64,000 nucleotides of DNA from Gemmatimonadota bacterium (lineage in GTDB: Bacteria > Gemmatimonadota > Gemmatimonadetes > Gemmatimonadales > Gemmatimonadaceae), in contig JAQBPX010000015.1 in the NCBI GenBank assembly GCA_028287305.1, forward strand, positions 124,001 through 188,000, written 5' to 3'. The notes beneath the pieces were generated by a model, which saw nothing but the letters and a program-made list of their open reading frames with translations, was not told where the DNA came from and did not search any database. This document shows, piece after piece, positions 57,428-64,000 of this stretch. Made by a program: the position numbers and the translations under genes. Within the stretch, counting starts at the first letter, position 1. Each line of letters begins with the position of its first letter.

Positions 57428-57808
57428 TCAGCGGGCGAGGCGAAAGCCGGCGAATGTGGCGGCGATGGAAAGCGTCACGGAGAGCGCGGTGTAGAGCGCC
57501 GCGCGGGTGAGCTCACCCTCGCGAAGCATCACGGCGGTTTCCCAGGAGAAGGTCGAGAAGGTGGTGAAGCCGCCGCAGAATCCCACGGCCAGCAGCGCGC
57601 GCACACCGGGCGCGATGCCGGGTCCGTCGAGCGAGCTCCGCAGCAGGGCGCCGATCAGGAGGGAGCCGCCCACGTTGATGATCAGGGTGCCCCAGGGCAG
57701 GCCGTCAGGCCAGCGCGCCTGGGCGGCGCCGGACAGGAGGAAGCGGGCCATGCCACCAATCGCGCTGCCGAGCGCGACCATGCCTATGAGGGGGAGGGAG
57801 GGGCGCAT
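57428..57808 (-). CDS. crcB: Fluoride channel CrcB/Fluc
   Basis: 126 residues, four membrane helices. Signature segments: GSAIGGMARFLLSG (~14-27), GTLIINVGGSLLIGAL (~40-55) and the GGFTTFSTFSWE motif (79-90) with the phenylalanines and TTFST that line the fluoride pathway. Functions as a dual-topology dimer exporting fluoride. No fluoride riboswitch is visible in the 104-base gap to the divergent tetR, which instead holds a TetR-type operator. Confidence 0.92.
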   Translation of the reverse strand: MRPSLPLIGMVALGSAIGGMARFLLSGAAQARWPDGLPWGTLIINVGGSLLIGALLRSSLDGPGIAPGVRALLAVGFCGGFTTFSTFSWETAVMLREGELTRAALYTALSVTLSIAATFAGFRLAR

Positions 57809-57861
57809 CGAGCGTGAATATGGCCCGTCTAGCCCTGAAATACGAATTAAACATCTGTGTT

Positions 57862-57903
57862 AGCAAGTACCTGCTTGCTTCACTGACCCGCTGGTCATAT
57901 ACT
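57862..57903 (+). promoter_or_regulatory. TetR-type operator overlapping a leaderless promoter
   Basis: AGCAAG-TACCTG-CTTGCT (57862-57879) is a perfect dyad. TTGCTT (57875-57880) overlaps its right half and lies 17 bases before TATACT (57898-57903). Transcription would start near 57910, two to three bases before the tetR ATG at 57913, so the mRNA would be leaderless or nearly so. The dyad is 54 bases from the divergent crcB start and may act on both. Confidence 0.65.
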
Positions 57904-57912
57904 GCGGGCCTT

Positions 57913-58500
57913 ATGGACATCCGACAGAAAATACTCGAGGCCGCTGCGAAGACATACGCGCAGCACGGCTTCCGTGGCGCGACCACCCGCCTCATCGCCA
58001 ACGAGGCCGGCGTGAACGAGGTCTCGATCTTCCGAACCTTCGGCTCGAAGGACCAGCTCTTCCAGACGCTGATGCGCGAGCGCTCCACCGCGCTCGCCCT
58101 GGCCGAGCTTCCCGACGAGCCCGGCGACGCCCGCATCGAGTTGACCGACTGGGTCGAGGGGCAGTTGGGGATGATGAGCGCTCACAGCTCCTTCCTCCGG
58201 AAGGCCATGAGCGAGATGGAAGAGCGGCCCGATGCCGCACTCACCGCCTGCAAGGGTCCTGAGTGCGCCCGCGAACAGCTCGAGACGTACGTGCACCGCC
58301 TGCAACTCGCGAAGCGCGCCGCGGCGGACGCCGACGTCCATACAGCGGTATCGATGCTCATGTCGTCGCTCTTCGGCGACGCGATGTGCCGGGACGTGAT
58401 CCCCGGCGGCTTTCCCCAACCCGCCGATGCGGCACCCGCGCGCTACGTGGGAATCTTCCTCCGCGCGGTCGGCTACTCCTTCTCAGAAATCAAGTCATGA
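57913..58500 (+). CDS. TetR-family repressor of the second RND operon
   Basis: 195 residues from the ATG just after the promoter; a longer in-frame extension runs through the operator and is rejected. HTH domain ~5-50: RQKILEAAAKTYAQHGFRGA, TTRLIANEAGVNEVSIFRTF, GSKDQLFQ. The C-terminal ligand-binding part (~70-195) has LGMMSAHSSFLRKAMSEMEE. Its stop overlaps the TolC-like ATG (ATGA). It probably represses its own operon through the overlapping dyad. Confidence 0.9.
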   Translation: MDIRQKILEAAAKTYAQHGFRGATTRLIANEAGVNEVSIFRTFGSKDQLFQTLMRERSTALALAELPDEPGDARIELTDWVEGQLGMMSAHSSFLRKAMSEMEERPDAALTACKGPECAREQLETYVHRLQLAKRAAADADVHTAVSMLMSSLFGDAMCRDVIPGGFPQPADAAPARYVGIFLRAVGYSFSEIKS

Positions 58501-60038
58501 CATCCCCGCATAGCCGGACGCGCACCGCCCTCGTGGCGCTGCTGCTGCTGCCGGCCAGCCTGCTCGCGCAGCAGGGCGCGCCGGCCACGGTCCGCCGCCT
58601 CACCCTCGACGATGCCGTGCGCACCGCCGAGTCGCAGAGCGAGGCCATCACCATCGCCCGCGCCGGCGTGGCGCGCAGCAACGGCCAGCAGTACCAGGCC
58701 CGCAGCGCGTACCTGCCGCAGCTCGCCGGCACCGCCGCGTACACCAAGACCCTGAAGTCGCAATTCTCCGCGCTCGCCGGCAGCGGCAGCGCCGACACCA
58801 GCACGGTGCCCGCTCCGGTGTCACTTTGCGCTCCTCGCATCGCGAGCGGCGCCACCGCCGCCGAGCGCGCCGCCGCCATTGCGCAGGCCACCACCTGCGC
58901 CCAGGCGCAGTCCATCGACTTCACCAAGGTCGGCTTCGGCGCGAAGAACCAGTGGGTGCTCGGCCTCCAGGCATCGCAGAACGTCTTCACCTTCGGTCGC
59001 ATCGAGGGCCAGCTCGCGGCCGCCAACGCCGCCCGCGCTTCGGCCGACATCGAGCTCCGCGCGCAGCGCGCACAGCTGGTGCTCGACGTGACGCAGGCGT
59101 ACTTCGACGCCGCCCTCGCGAGCCGCCTCACCGAGATCGCCGACACCTCGCTCGCGCAGGCCGAGGAGATCCTCCGGCAGACGCGCGCGGCGCGACAGGT
59201 CGGCAGCCAGAGCGAGTTCGAGCTGCTGCGCGCGCAGGTCACGCGCGACAACCAGCTGCCCGTGCGCATCTCGGCGTACGCCAATCGCGACATCGCCGTG
59301 CTTCGGCTCAAGCAGCTGCTCAACCTCCCGCTCGACGAGCGCCTCGAGCTCGCGACGACCATCGACGAGCCGAGCGCGCCGGCATTCCCCGCGGGCTTCA
59401 ACGCCTCGTCGGATACCAACGCGAATGCCCGCGCGGTGGTGCGGCAGGCCGAGCAGAACGTCCGCGCGCAGGAGGGGCTGGCGCGCGTGGCTCGCTCGCA
59501 GCGCTATCCGGCCATCGCGCTCACGTCCAGCTACCAGCGCCTGTTCTTCCCGCAGAACACCTTCCCCACGCTGAGCCAGTTCAGCGAGAACTGGACGGTG
59601 GGCTTCTCGATGGGCGCGCCGCTGTTCACCGGCGGCCGCGTGCACGGCGACGAGATGGTGGCGCAGGCCAACGTGGTCGAGGCCCGCGCCCGGCTGCAGC
59701 AGGCCACCGAGTACGCCGCGCTCGACGCGCGCCTTGCCGCCACGCAGCTGCAGCAGGCCGAGGCGAGCTGGAATGCCAGCGCCGGCACGGCAGCGCAGGC
59801 GCGCAAGGCATACGAGATCGACCAGATCCGCTTCCGTGAAGGGATCTCGACGCAGACCGACCTCGCGCAGTCGCGATTGCTCCTCGAGCAGTCGCTGGCG
59901 AACCGTGCGCAGGCCGCACGCGACCTCGCGGTCGCGCGCGCCCGGCTCGCGCTCCTCGCCGACCTACCCCTCGCCACCACGCAGCAGTCCACTCGCACCC
60001 AGGGAGCCGCCGGCCAGTCCGGTGGTGCCACTCGATGA
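58497..60038 (+). CDS. TolC-family outer-membrane efflux protein
   Basis: 513 residues from the ATG coupled to tetR. Signal peptide through LLLPASLLAQQGA. The two-fold TolC pattern: TLDDAVRTAESQSEAITIAR, NVFTFGRIEGQLAAANAARA, LDVTQAYFDAALASRLTEIA, then GAPLFTGGRVHGDEMVAQAN and IRFREGISTQTDLAQSRLLL. A Cys pair (SLCAPRIASG ... QATTCAQAQ) lies in an insert near residues 105-140 that is longer than usual. Forms the outer-membrane duct of the RND system. Confidence 0.9.
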   Translation: MTSPHSRTRTALVALLLLPASLLAQQGAPATVRRLTLDDAVRTAESQSEAITIARAGVARSNGQQYQARSAYLPQLAGTAAYTKTLKSQFSALAGSGSADTSTVPAPVSLCAPRIASGATAAERAAAIAQATTCAQAQSIDFTKVGFGAKNQWVLGLQASQNVFTFGRIEGQLAAANAARASADIELRAQRAQLVLDVTQAYFDAALASRLTEIADTSLAQAEEILRQTRAARQVGSQSEFELLRAQVTRDNQLPVRISAYANRDIAVLRLKQLLNLPLDERLELATTIDEPSAPAFPAGFNASSDTNANARAVVRQAEQNVRAQEGLARVARSQRYPAIALTSSYQRLFFPQNTFPTLSQFSENWTVGFSMGAPLFTGGRVHGDEMVAQANVVEARARLQQATEYAALDARLAATQLQQAEASWNASAGTAAQARKAYEIDQIRFREGISTQTDLAQSRLLLEQSLANRAQAARDLAVARARLALLADLPLATTQQSTRTQGAAGQSGGATR

Positions 60039-61156
60039 CTACCAGCAATACCACCCGCGCGCTCGTCGCGCTCTCGCTCGGCACCCTGATGGGCGTCTCC
60101 GCGTGCAAGAAGGACGATGCGAAGGCGGCGACCACCGCCACGGCCACGATGATGATCGGCGCCGAGAACATGTCCGTCGTGAAGGCGGAGGTGCTGCGCA
60201 TGGGCCCGGCGATCTCCGGATCGCTCATCCCGGAGCAGCAGGCCACGGTGCGCGCCGAGGTCTCCGGCGCCGTGCTGCAGACCTACGCCGACCAGGGGCA
60301 GCCCGTCTCGAGGGGCGCGCTCCTCGCGCGCCTCGATGACACCGCCATCCGCGAGCAGGCACTCTCGTCGCACGCCATGGTGCTCACGGCGACCAACAGC
60401 GCGCAGATCGCACAGCGCGAGCTCGAGCGCGCCACCGCGCTCGAGAAGGCGGGCGCCATTGCGGAGCGCGCGCTCGAGCAGAGCCGCAATGCGGTGAGCG
60501 CCGCCAACGCGCAGCTCGCGAATGCGAAGGCCATGGAGAGCAACGCGCAGAAGATGCTCGACAAGACGCGCATCGTGGCGCCCTTCAGCGGCATCGTGAG
60601 CACGAAGACCATCAACGCCGGCGACCTCGCGTCACCGGGCGGCGCGATGTTCACCGTGGTCTCCCCGGGCACCATGCGCGTGGAGGCGTCGCTTCCCGCC
60701 GCGCAGCTCGCGCAGGCGCGCGTGGGGCTGCCGGTCGAGTTCCACGTGAGCGGATATCCCAATCGCGTGTTCACTGGACGCGTGACTCGAGTGAACCCGG
60801 TGGCGGATCCCGTTACCGGCCAGGTGCGCATCCTCGTTTCCATCCCCAACAGCGGCAACACGCTCGTGGGCGGGCTCTTCGCCGACGGTCGCGTGTCGAG
60901 CGAGACGCGCACGGCGCCCGTGGTGCCCGCATCCAGCGTGGATGAGCGCGGCCTCCGCCCCGCCGTCATGCGCCTGAAGAACGGCAAGGTCGAGCGCGCC
61001 GAGGTCGAGATCGGCCTGCGCGATGCGGCCGCCGAGACGGTCGAGATCCGCAAGGGACTCGCGGCCGGCGACACCATCCTCCTGGGTGCCGCGCGCGGCA
61101 TCTCGCCGGGCACGCCGGTCAGGGTCGGCGTCATCACCGACGCTGCCAAGCGATAG
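60035..61156 (+). CDS. RND efflux periplasmic adaptor lipoprotein
   Basis: 373 residues, ATG overlapping the TolC stop (ATGA). Signal with MGVSACKKD (Cys24). Lipoyl halves VRAEVSGAVLQTYADQGQPV and TRIVAPFSGIVSTKTINAGD flank a helical hairpin (~90-170: LERATALEKAGAIAERALEQ). The beta-barrel has MRVEASLPAAQLAQARVGLP and PVTGQVRILVSIPNSGNTLV, then PVVPASSVDERG. Typical MFP length and order. Partner of the pump gene that begins nine bases downstream. Confidence 0.9.
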   Translation: MTTSNTTRALVALSLGTLMGVSACKKDDAKAATTATATMMIGAENMSVVKAEVLRMGPAISGSLIPEQQATVRAEVSGAVLQTYADQGQPVSRGALLARLDDTAIREQALSSHAMVLTATNSAQIAQRELERATALEKAGAIAERALEQSRNAVSAANAQLANAKAMESNAQKMLDKTRIVAPFSGIVSTKTINAGDLASPGGAMFTVVSPGTMRVEASLPAAQLAQARVGLPVEFHVSGYPNRVFTGRVTRVNPVADPVTGQVRILVSIPNSGNTLVGGLFADGRVSSETRTAPVVPASSVDERGLRPAVMRLKNGKVERAEVEIGLRDAAAETVEIRKGLAAGDTILLGAARGISPGTPVRVGVITDAAKR

Positions 61157-61165
61157 GACCTCTCC

Positions 61166-64000
61166 ATGTTCATCTCAGATTTCGCGATCAGGAAGCCGCT
61201 CATCACCGTGGTGTCGATGCTGGCACTCGCGGTGTTCGGCCTCTTCGCCATGTTCAAGCTCAAGACCGACGAGTTCCCCGAGGTGGCGCCTCCCTTCGTC
61301 ACGGTCGCCGTGGTCTATCCCGGCGCCTCGCCGGATGGCGTGGAGAAGGAGATCCTCAAGCCGATCGAGGAGCAGATTTCCTCGATCCCCGGCGTGAAGC
61401 AGATCCAGGGGAAAGCGTTCGATGGCTACGCGCTCGTGTTCATCGAGTTCCAGTACGGCAAGGTGCTCGGCGAGGCGACGCAGGAGATCCGCGACAATAT
61501 CTCCACCATTCGCGCCGACCTGCCGGCCGAAATGAAGGAGCCGATCATCCGCAAGCTGAACGACACCGACCAGCCGATCGTCTCGCTGGCGGTGTCGTCG
61601 TCCACGCTGTCGCAGGCGGAGCTCACGCGCCTGGTGGACCCGAAGATCTCGCGCGAGATGCGCTCGATCTCCGGCGTCGCCGACGTGATCATCTCGGGCA
61701 AGGTGGAGCGGGAGCTCACCGTCGAGATCGACCCGCAGGCCATGCAGGCCGCTGGCGTCGGCGTGCAGCAGGTGGCGCAGGCCATCCAGCTCCAGAACCT
61801 CGCCGCCCCGGTCGGGCGGGTCGAGGGCGCGCTCGATGAGCGCTCCATTCGCCTCAAGGGACGCATGGAGACGCCGGGCGAGTTCGCCAACCTGGTGGTT
61901 GCCGAGCGCGCCGGCCGGTTGATTCGCCTCGGCGAAGTCGCCGTCGTTCGCGACGGCACCGAGGAGCCGCGCACGGTCGCGATGTTCAACGACAAGGACG
62001 CGGTCGGCCTCGACATCAAGAAGTCCGCCGGGTTCTCGACCACGGATGTCGCCACGCGCATCAAGGCGCGCGTGGACATCCTCCAGAAGACCATGCCCCC
62101 GGGCACGAAGATCGAGCTGGTGAAGGACGCGGGCATCCGCGTGTCCGCCGCGGTCCGCAACGTGGTGGAGGCGCTCATCGAGGGCGCCCTGCTCACCGTG
62201 CTGGTCGTGTTCCTCTTCCTGAATTCCTGGCGCTCGACCGTGATCACCGGCCTCGCACTGCCGGTGTCCGTGCTCGCGAGCTTCATCGCCGTGTGGGTCA
62301 TGGGCTTCAAGCTCGAGACCATGTCGCTGCTCGGGCTCTCGCTGGCGATCGGCATATTGATCGACGACGCCATCGTGGTGCGCGAGAACATCGTGCGACA
62401 CGTGGAGATGGGAAAGGATCACTACACGGCGGCCATGGAGGGCACCGACGAGATCGGGCTCGCCGTCGCCGCCACCACCTTCTCGATCCTCGCCGTGTTC
62501 GTGCCGATCGGCTTCATGCCGGGCATCGGCGGGCAGTGGTTCAAGCCCTTTGCACTGACCATCGCCTGCTCGGTGCTCGTGTCGCTCTTCGTCTCCTTCT
62601 CGCTCGACCCCATGCTGTCGGCCTACTGGCCCGACCCGCACGTGCCCGAGCACCAGAAGAAGTGGATCACGCGCAAGCTCGACACCTTCAACAACTGGTT
62701 CAACCGGCAGGCCGAGAACTATCGCGGCGTGATCGCGTGGGCGCTCGACCATCGCACCGCGATGTTCGTCATCGCCATCGGCACCTTCTTCGCGTCGTTC
62801 ACCCTGCCCACCAAGGGGATCCTGGCGCTCCTCGTGGCGCTCGGCGCGATCCTCGTGATCGTGTACGCGCTGAGCAGCAAGCGGCTCGTGACTCCCATGC
62901 GCTGGATCCTCGCCCTCGCAGGCGCGGCGCTGTTCTATGTCGGTCCCAAGCTCGTGCCCGAGTACCGCAAGGTCGGCACGGGCTTCATCCCCGAGGATGA
63001 CCGCAGCGAGTTCGTCATCTCGCTCGAGACTCCCCCGGGCTCCAACCTCGCCTACACGCGACTGAAGGCCGAGGAGGCCGCTCGCCTGGCGCGCGCCCAC
63101 AAGGAGGTCGCGTACACCTACACGACCATCGGTGACCCCACGGCCGGCACGGTGGACGTGGGCACCATCTACGTCCGCATGATTCCCAAGGGCGATCGCG
63201 CGATCGGCGTCGAGCAGTTCGCGCAGGACTTCCGCGCCGAGACCAAGAAGGTCGCGGGCGTCACGCTCTCCGTGTTCACGGCTGGCATCGGCGGCGGCCG
63301 CAAGATGCTGGCGCTGCAGCTGCGTGGCGACGACCAGGGTGCGCTGAACATCGCGGCCGAGCAGGTAAAGGGAATCGTGGAGGGCGTGCCGGGCGCGGTG
63401 GACGTGAGCCTCTCGACCAAGGGACAGAAGCCCGAGCTCAACGTCGAGCTCAATCGCGGCGTTGCCGGCTCGCTTGGCATCACGGCCGGGCAGGTTGCGC
63501 AGGCACTGCGCCCGGCCTTCGCCGGCGTGGACGTGGGCGACTGGCAGGATCCGAGCGGCGAGATGCGCGACGTCTACATCCGCCTGTCACCCGATGCGCG
63601 CAAGCGCGCCGAGGACCTGCGGCAGCTGCCGCTCACGGTGCAGGGGCCGAACGGCACGACCAGCACCGTGCCGCTCGGCCAGGTGGCCACGGTTCGCGAC
63701 AGCCTTGGACCGGCCATCATCAACCACCTCGATCGCGACCTGGTGGTGAACGTCGAGCTGAACACCGCGGGGCGCGCGACGGGAGACGTGACCGAGGACA
63801 TCAAGGCGCGCATGACGAAGGTCACGCTGCCACCGGGCGTGCGCCTCAGCTACGGCGGCGACGCACAGAACCAGAACGAGGTGTTCGGGCAGATCTTCTT
63901 CGCGCTCGGCGTGGCGGTGCTCCTGATGTACCTGATCCTGGTGGTGCAGTTCGGGTCGTTCCTCGACCCGCTGGCGATCATGATGTCGCTGCCGCTGTCG
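61166..64000 (+). CDS. RND-family efflux pump (HAE1 type), C-terminus beyond the window
   Basis: 945 codons are present and the frame is still open at the edge. It starts MFISDFAIRKPLITVVSMLA. TM4 holds LAIGILIDDAIVVRENIVRH with Asp400-Asp401. Residues ~552-602, just after TM7, contain an extra segment with two additional hydrophobic stretches (ILALLVALGAILVIVYAL and WILALAGAALFYVGPKL) before the usual GTGFIPEDD. In standard HAE1 pumps TM7 leads directly to that GxxFIPxxD segment. The right end reads YLILVVQFGSFLDPLAI, the TM9-10 region. It completes the TetR-controlled tripartite pump. Confidence 0.92.
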   Translation, partial: MFISDFAIRKPLITVVSMLALAVFGLFAMFKLKTDEFPEVAPPFVTVAVVYPGASPDGVEKEILKPIEEQISSIPGVKQIQGKAFDGYALVFIEFQYGKVLGEATQEIRDNISTIRADLPAEMKEPIIRKLNDTDQPIVSLAVSSSTLSQAELTRLVDPKISREMRSISGVADVIISGKVERELTVEIDPQAMQAAGVGVQQVAQAIQLQNLAAPVGRVEGALDERSIRLKGRMETPGEFANLVVAERAGRLIRLGEVAVVRDGTEEPRTVAMFNDKDAVGLDIKKSAGFSTTDVATRIKARVDILQKTMPPGTKIELVKDAGIRVSAAVRNVVEALIEGALLTVLVVFLFLNSWRSTVITGLALPVSVLASFIAVWVMGFKLETMSLLGLSLAIGILIDDAIVVRENIVRHVEMGKDHYTAAMEGTDEIGLAVAATTFSILAVFVPIGFMPGIGGQWFKPFALTIACSVLVSLFVSFSLDPMLSAYWPDPHVPEHQKKWITRKLDTFNNWFNRQAENYRGVIAWALDHRTAMFVIAIGTFFASFTLPTKGILALLVALGAILVIVYALSSKRLVTPMRWILALAGAALFYVGPKLVPEYRKVGTGFIPEDDRSEFVISLETPPGSNLAYTRLKAEEAARLARAHKEVAYTYTTIGDPTAGTVDVGTIYVRMIPKGDRAIGVEQFAQDFRAETKKVAGVTLSVFTAGIGGGRKMLALQLRGDDQGALNIAAEQVKGIVEGVPGAVDVSLSTKGQKPELNVELNRGVAGSLGITAGQVAQALRPAFAGVDVGDWQDPSGEMRDVYIRLSPDARKRAEDLRQLPLTVQGPNGTTSTVPLGQVATVRDSLGPAIINHLDRDLVVNVELNTAGRATGDVTEDIKARMTKVTLPPGVRLSYGGDAQNQNEVFGQIFFALGVAVLLMYLILVVQFGSFLDPLAIMMSLPLS

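Noticed and set aside
57809-57912. Searched for a fluoride (crcB) riboswitch upstream of crcB.
   Set aside because: The conserved core of that RNA is not visible; the gap is explained by the TetR operator and promoter.
1-64000. Searched by eye for rRNA, tRNA, transposase, integrase or phage genes.
   Set aside because: None recognised; a tRNAscan or Infernal run would be needed to exclude small RNAs.

Overview
The window is about 64 kb of GC-rich bacterial chromosome with tightly packed genes. Many junctions are ATGA, GTGA or TGATG overlaps, and many starts are GTG. It carries Tat- and Sec-exported oxidoreductases, outer-membrane TolC and TonB-dependent proteins, exported ferritin-like proteins, many lipoproteins, and sugar-oxidation genes of the GMC / Gfo-Idh-MocA / DUF1080 kind. 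This mix fits a Gram-negative soil or freshwater heterotroph, most likely Gemmatimonadota; Acidobacteriota is the main alternative. This is an inference from gene content only. No rRNA, tRNA, CRISPR array, prophage or insertion sequence was seen.

Layout. 0-1.5 kb: glycogen synthesis (glgA partial, glgC). 1.5-7 kb: a three-gene RND efflux system. 7-10.6 kb: two Crp/Fnr-type regulators, a small coupled HTH-like protein, a GAF protein and a GntR regulator. 10.9-13.9 kb: two exported ferritin-like proteins and an esterase lipoprotein, with a possible sigma-54 promoter. 14-16.3 kb: a TonB-dependent receptor. 16.3-19.7 kb: an ABC exporter operon with two exported proteins. 19.9-25.1 kb: an outer-membrane porin facing a KimA-like potassium permease with a KdpE-like regulator and a short KdpD-like kinase. 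25.3-28.5 kb: a lipoprotein, then a sulfur-type regulatory leader and an ATP-grasp ligase / flavin monooxygenase pair. 28.6-34.4 kb: two multidomain histidine kinases and a receiver protein. 34.5-38.1 kb: L,D-transpeptidase and DEAD-box helicase. 38.2-47 kb: a probable 3-keto-glycoside pathway (DUF1080, MFS transporter, oxidoreductases, GMC dehydrogenase, epimerase, CutC). 47-53.3 kb: DUF1906 protein, small lipoproteins, NYN nuclease, HAD phosphatase, M16 protease. 53.5-57.8 kb: membrane-fused spermidine-synthase-like protein, DUF4198 protein, CrcB. 57.9-64 kb: TetR-controlled second RND system, cut by the window end.

The most notable observation is the 390-base leader at 26.0-26.4 kb. A promoter is followed by a SAM-II riboswitch, a GC-rich hairpin, a 31-residue leader peptide with a Cys-Met-Cys-Met-Cys run, and two mutually exclusive hairpins, one ending in a T-tract. 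All of this precedes an ATP-grasp / SfnG-like monooxygenase operon. It looks like a double sulfur-amino-acid sensor (SAM by RNA, Cys/Met by translation).

A second recurring theme is long palindromic intergenic elements at gene 3' ends: several sequence-unrelated families sharing one architecture, at 13.9, 28.5, 40.2, 41.9, 47.1, 53.3 and 53.5 kb. In three cases the element supplies the stop codon of the adjoining gene.
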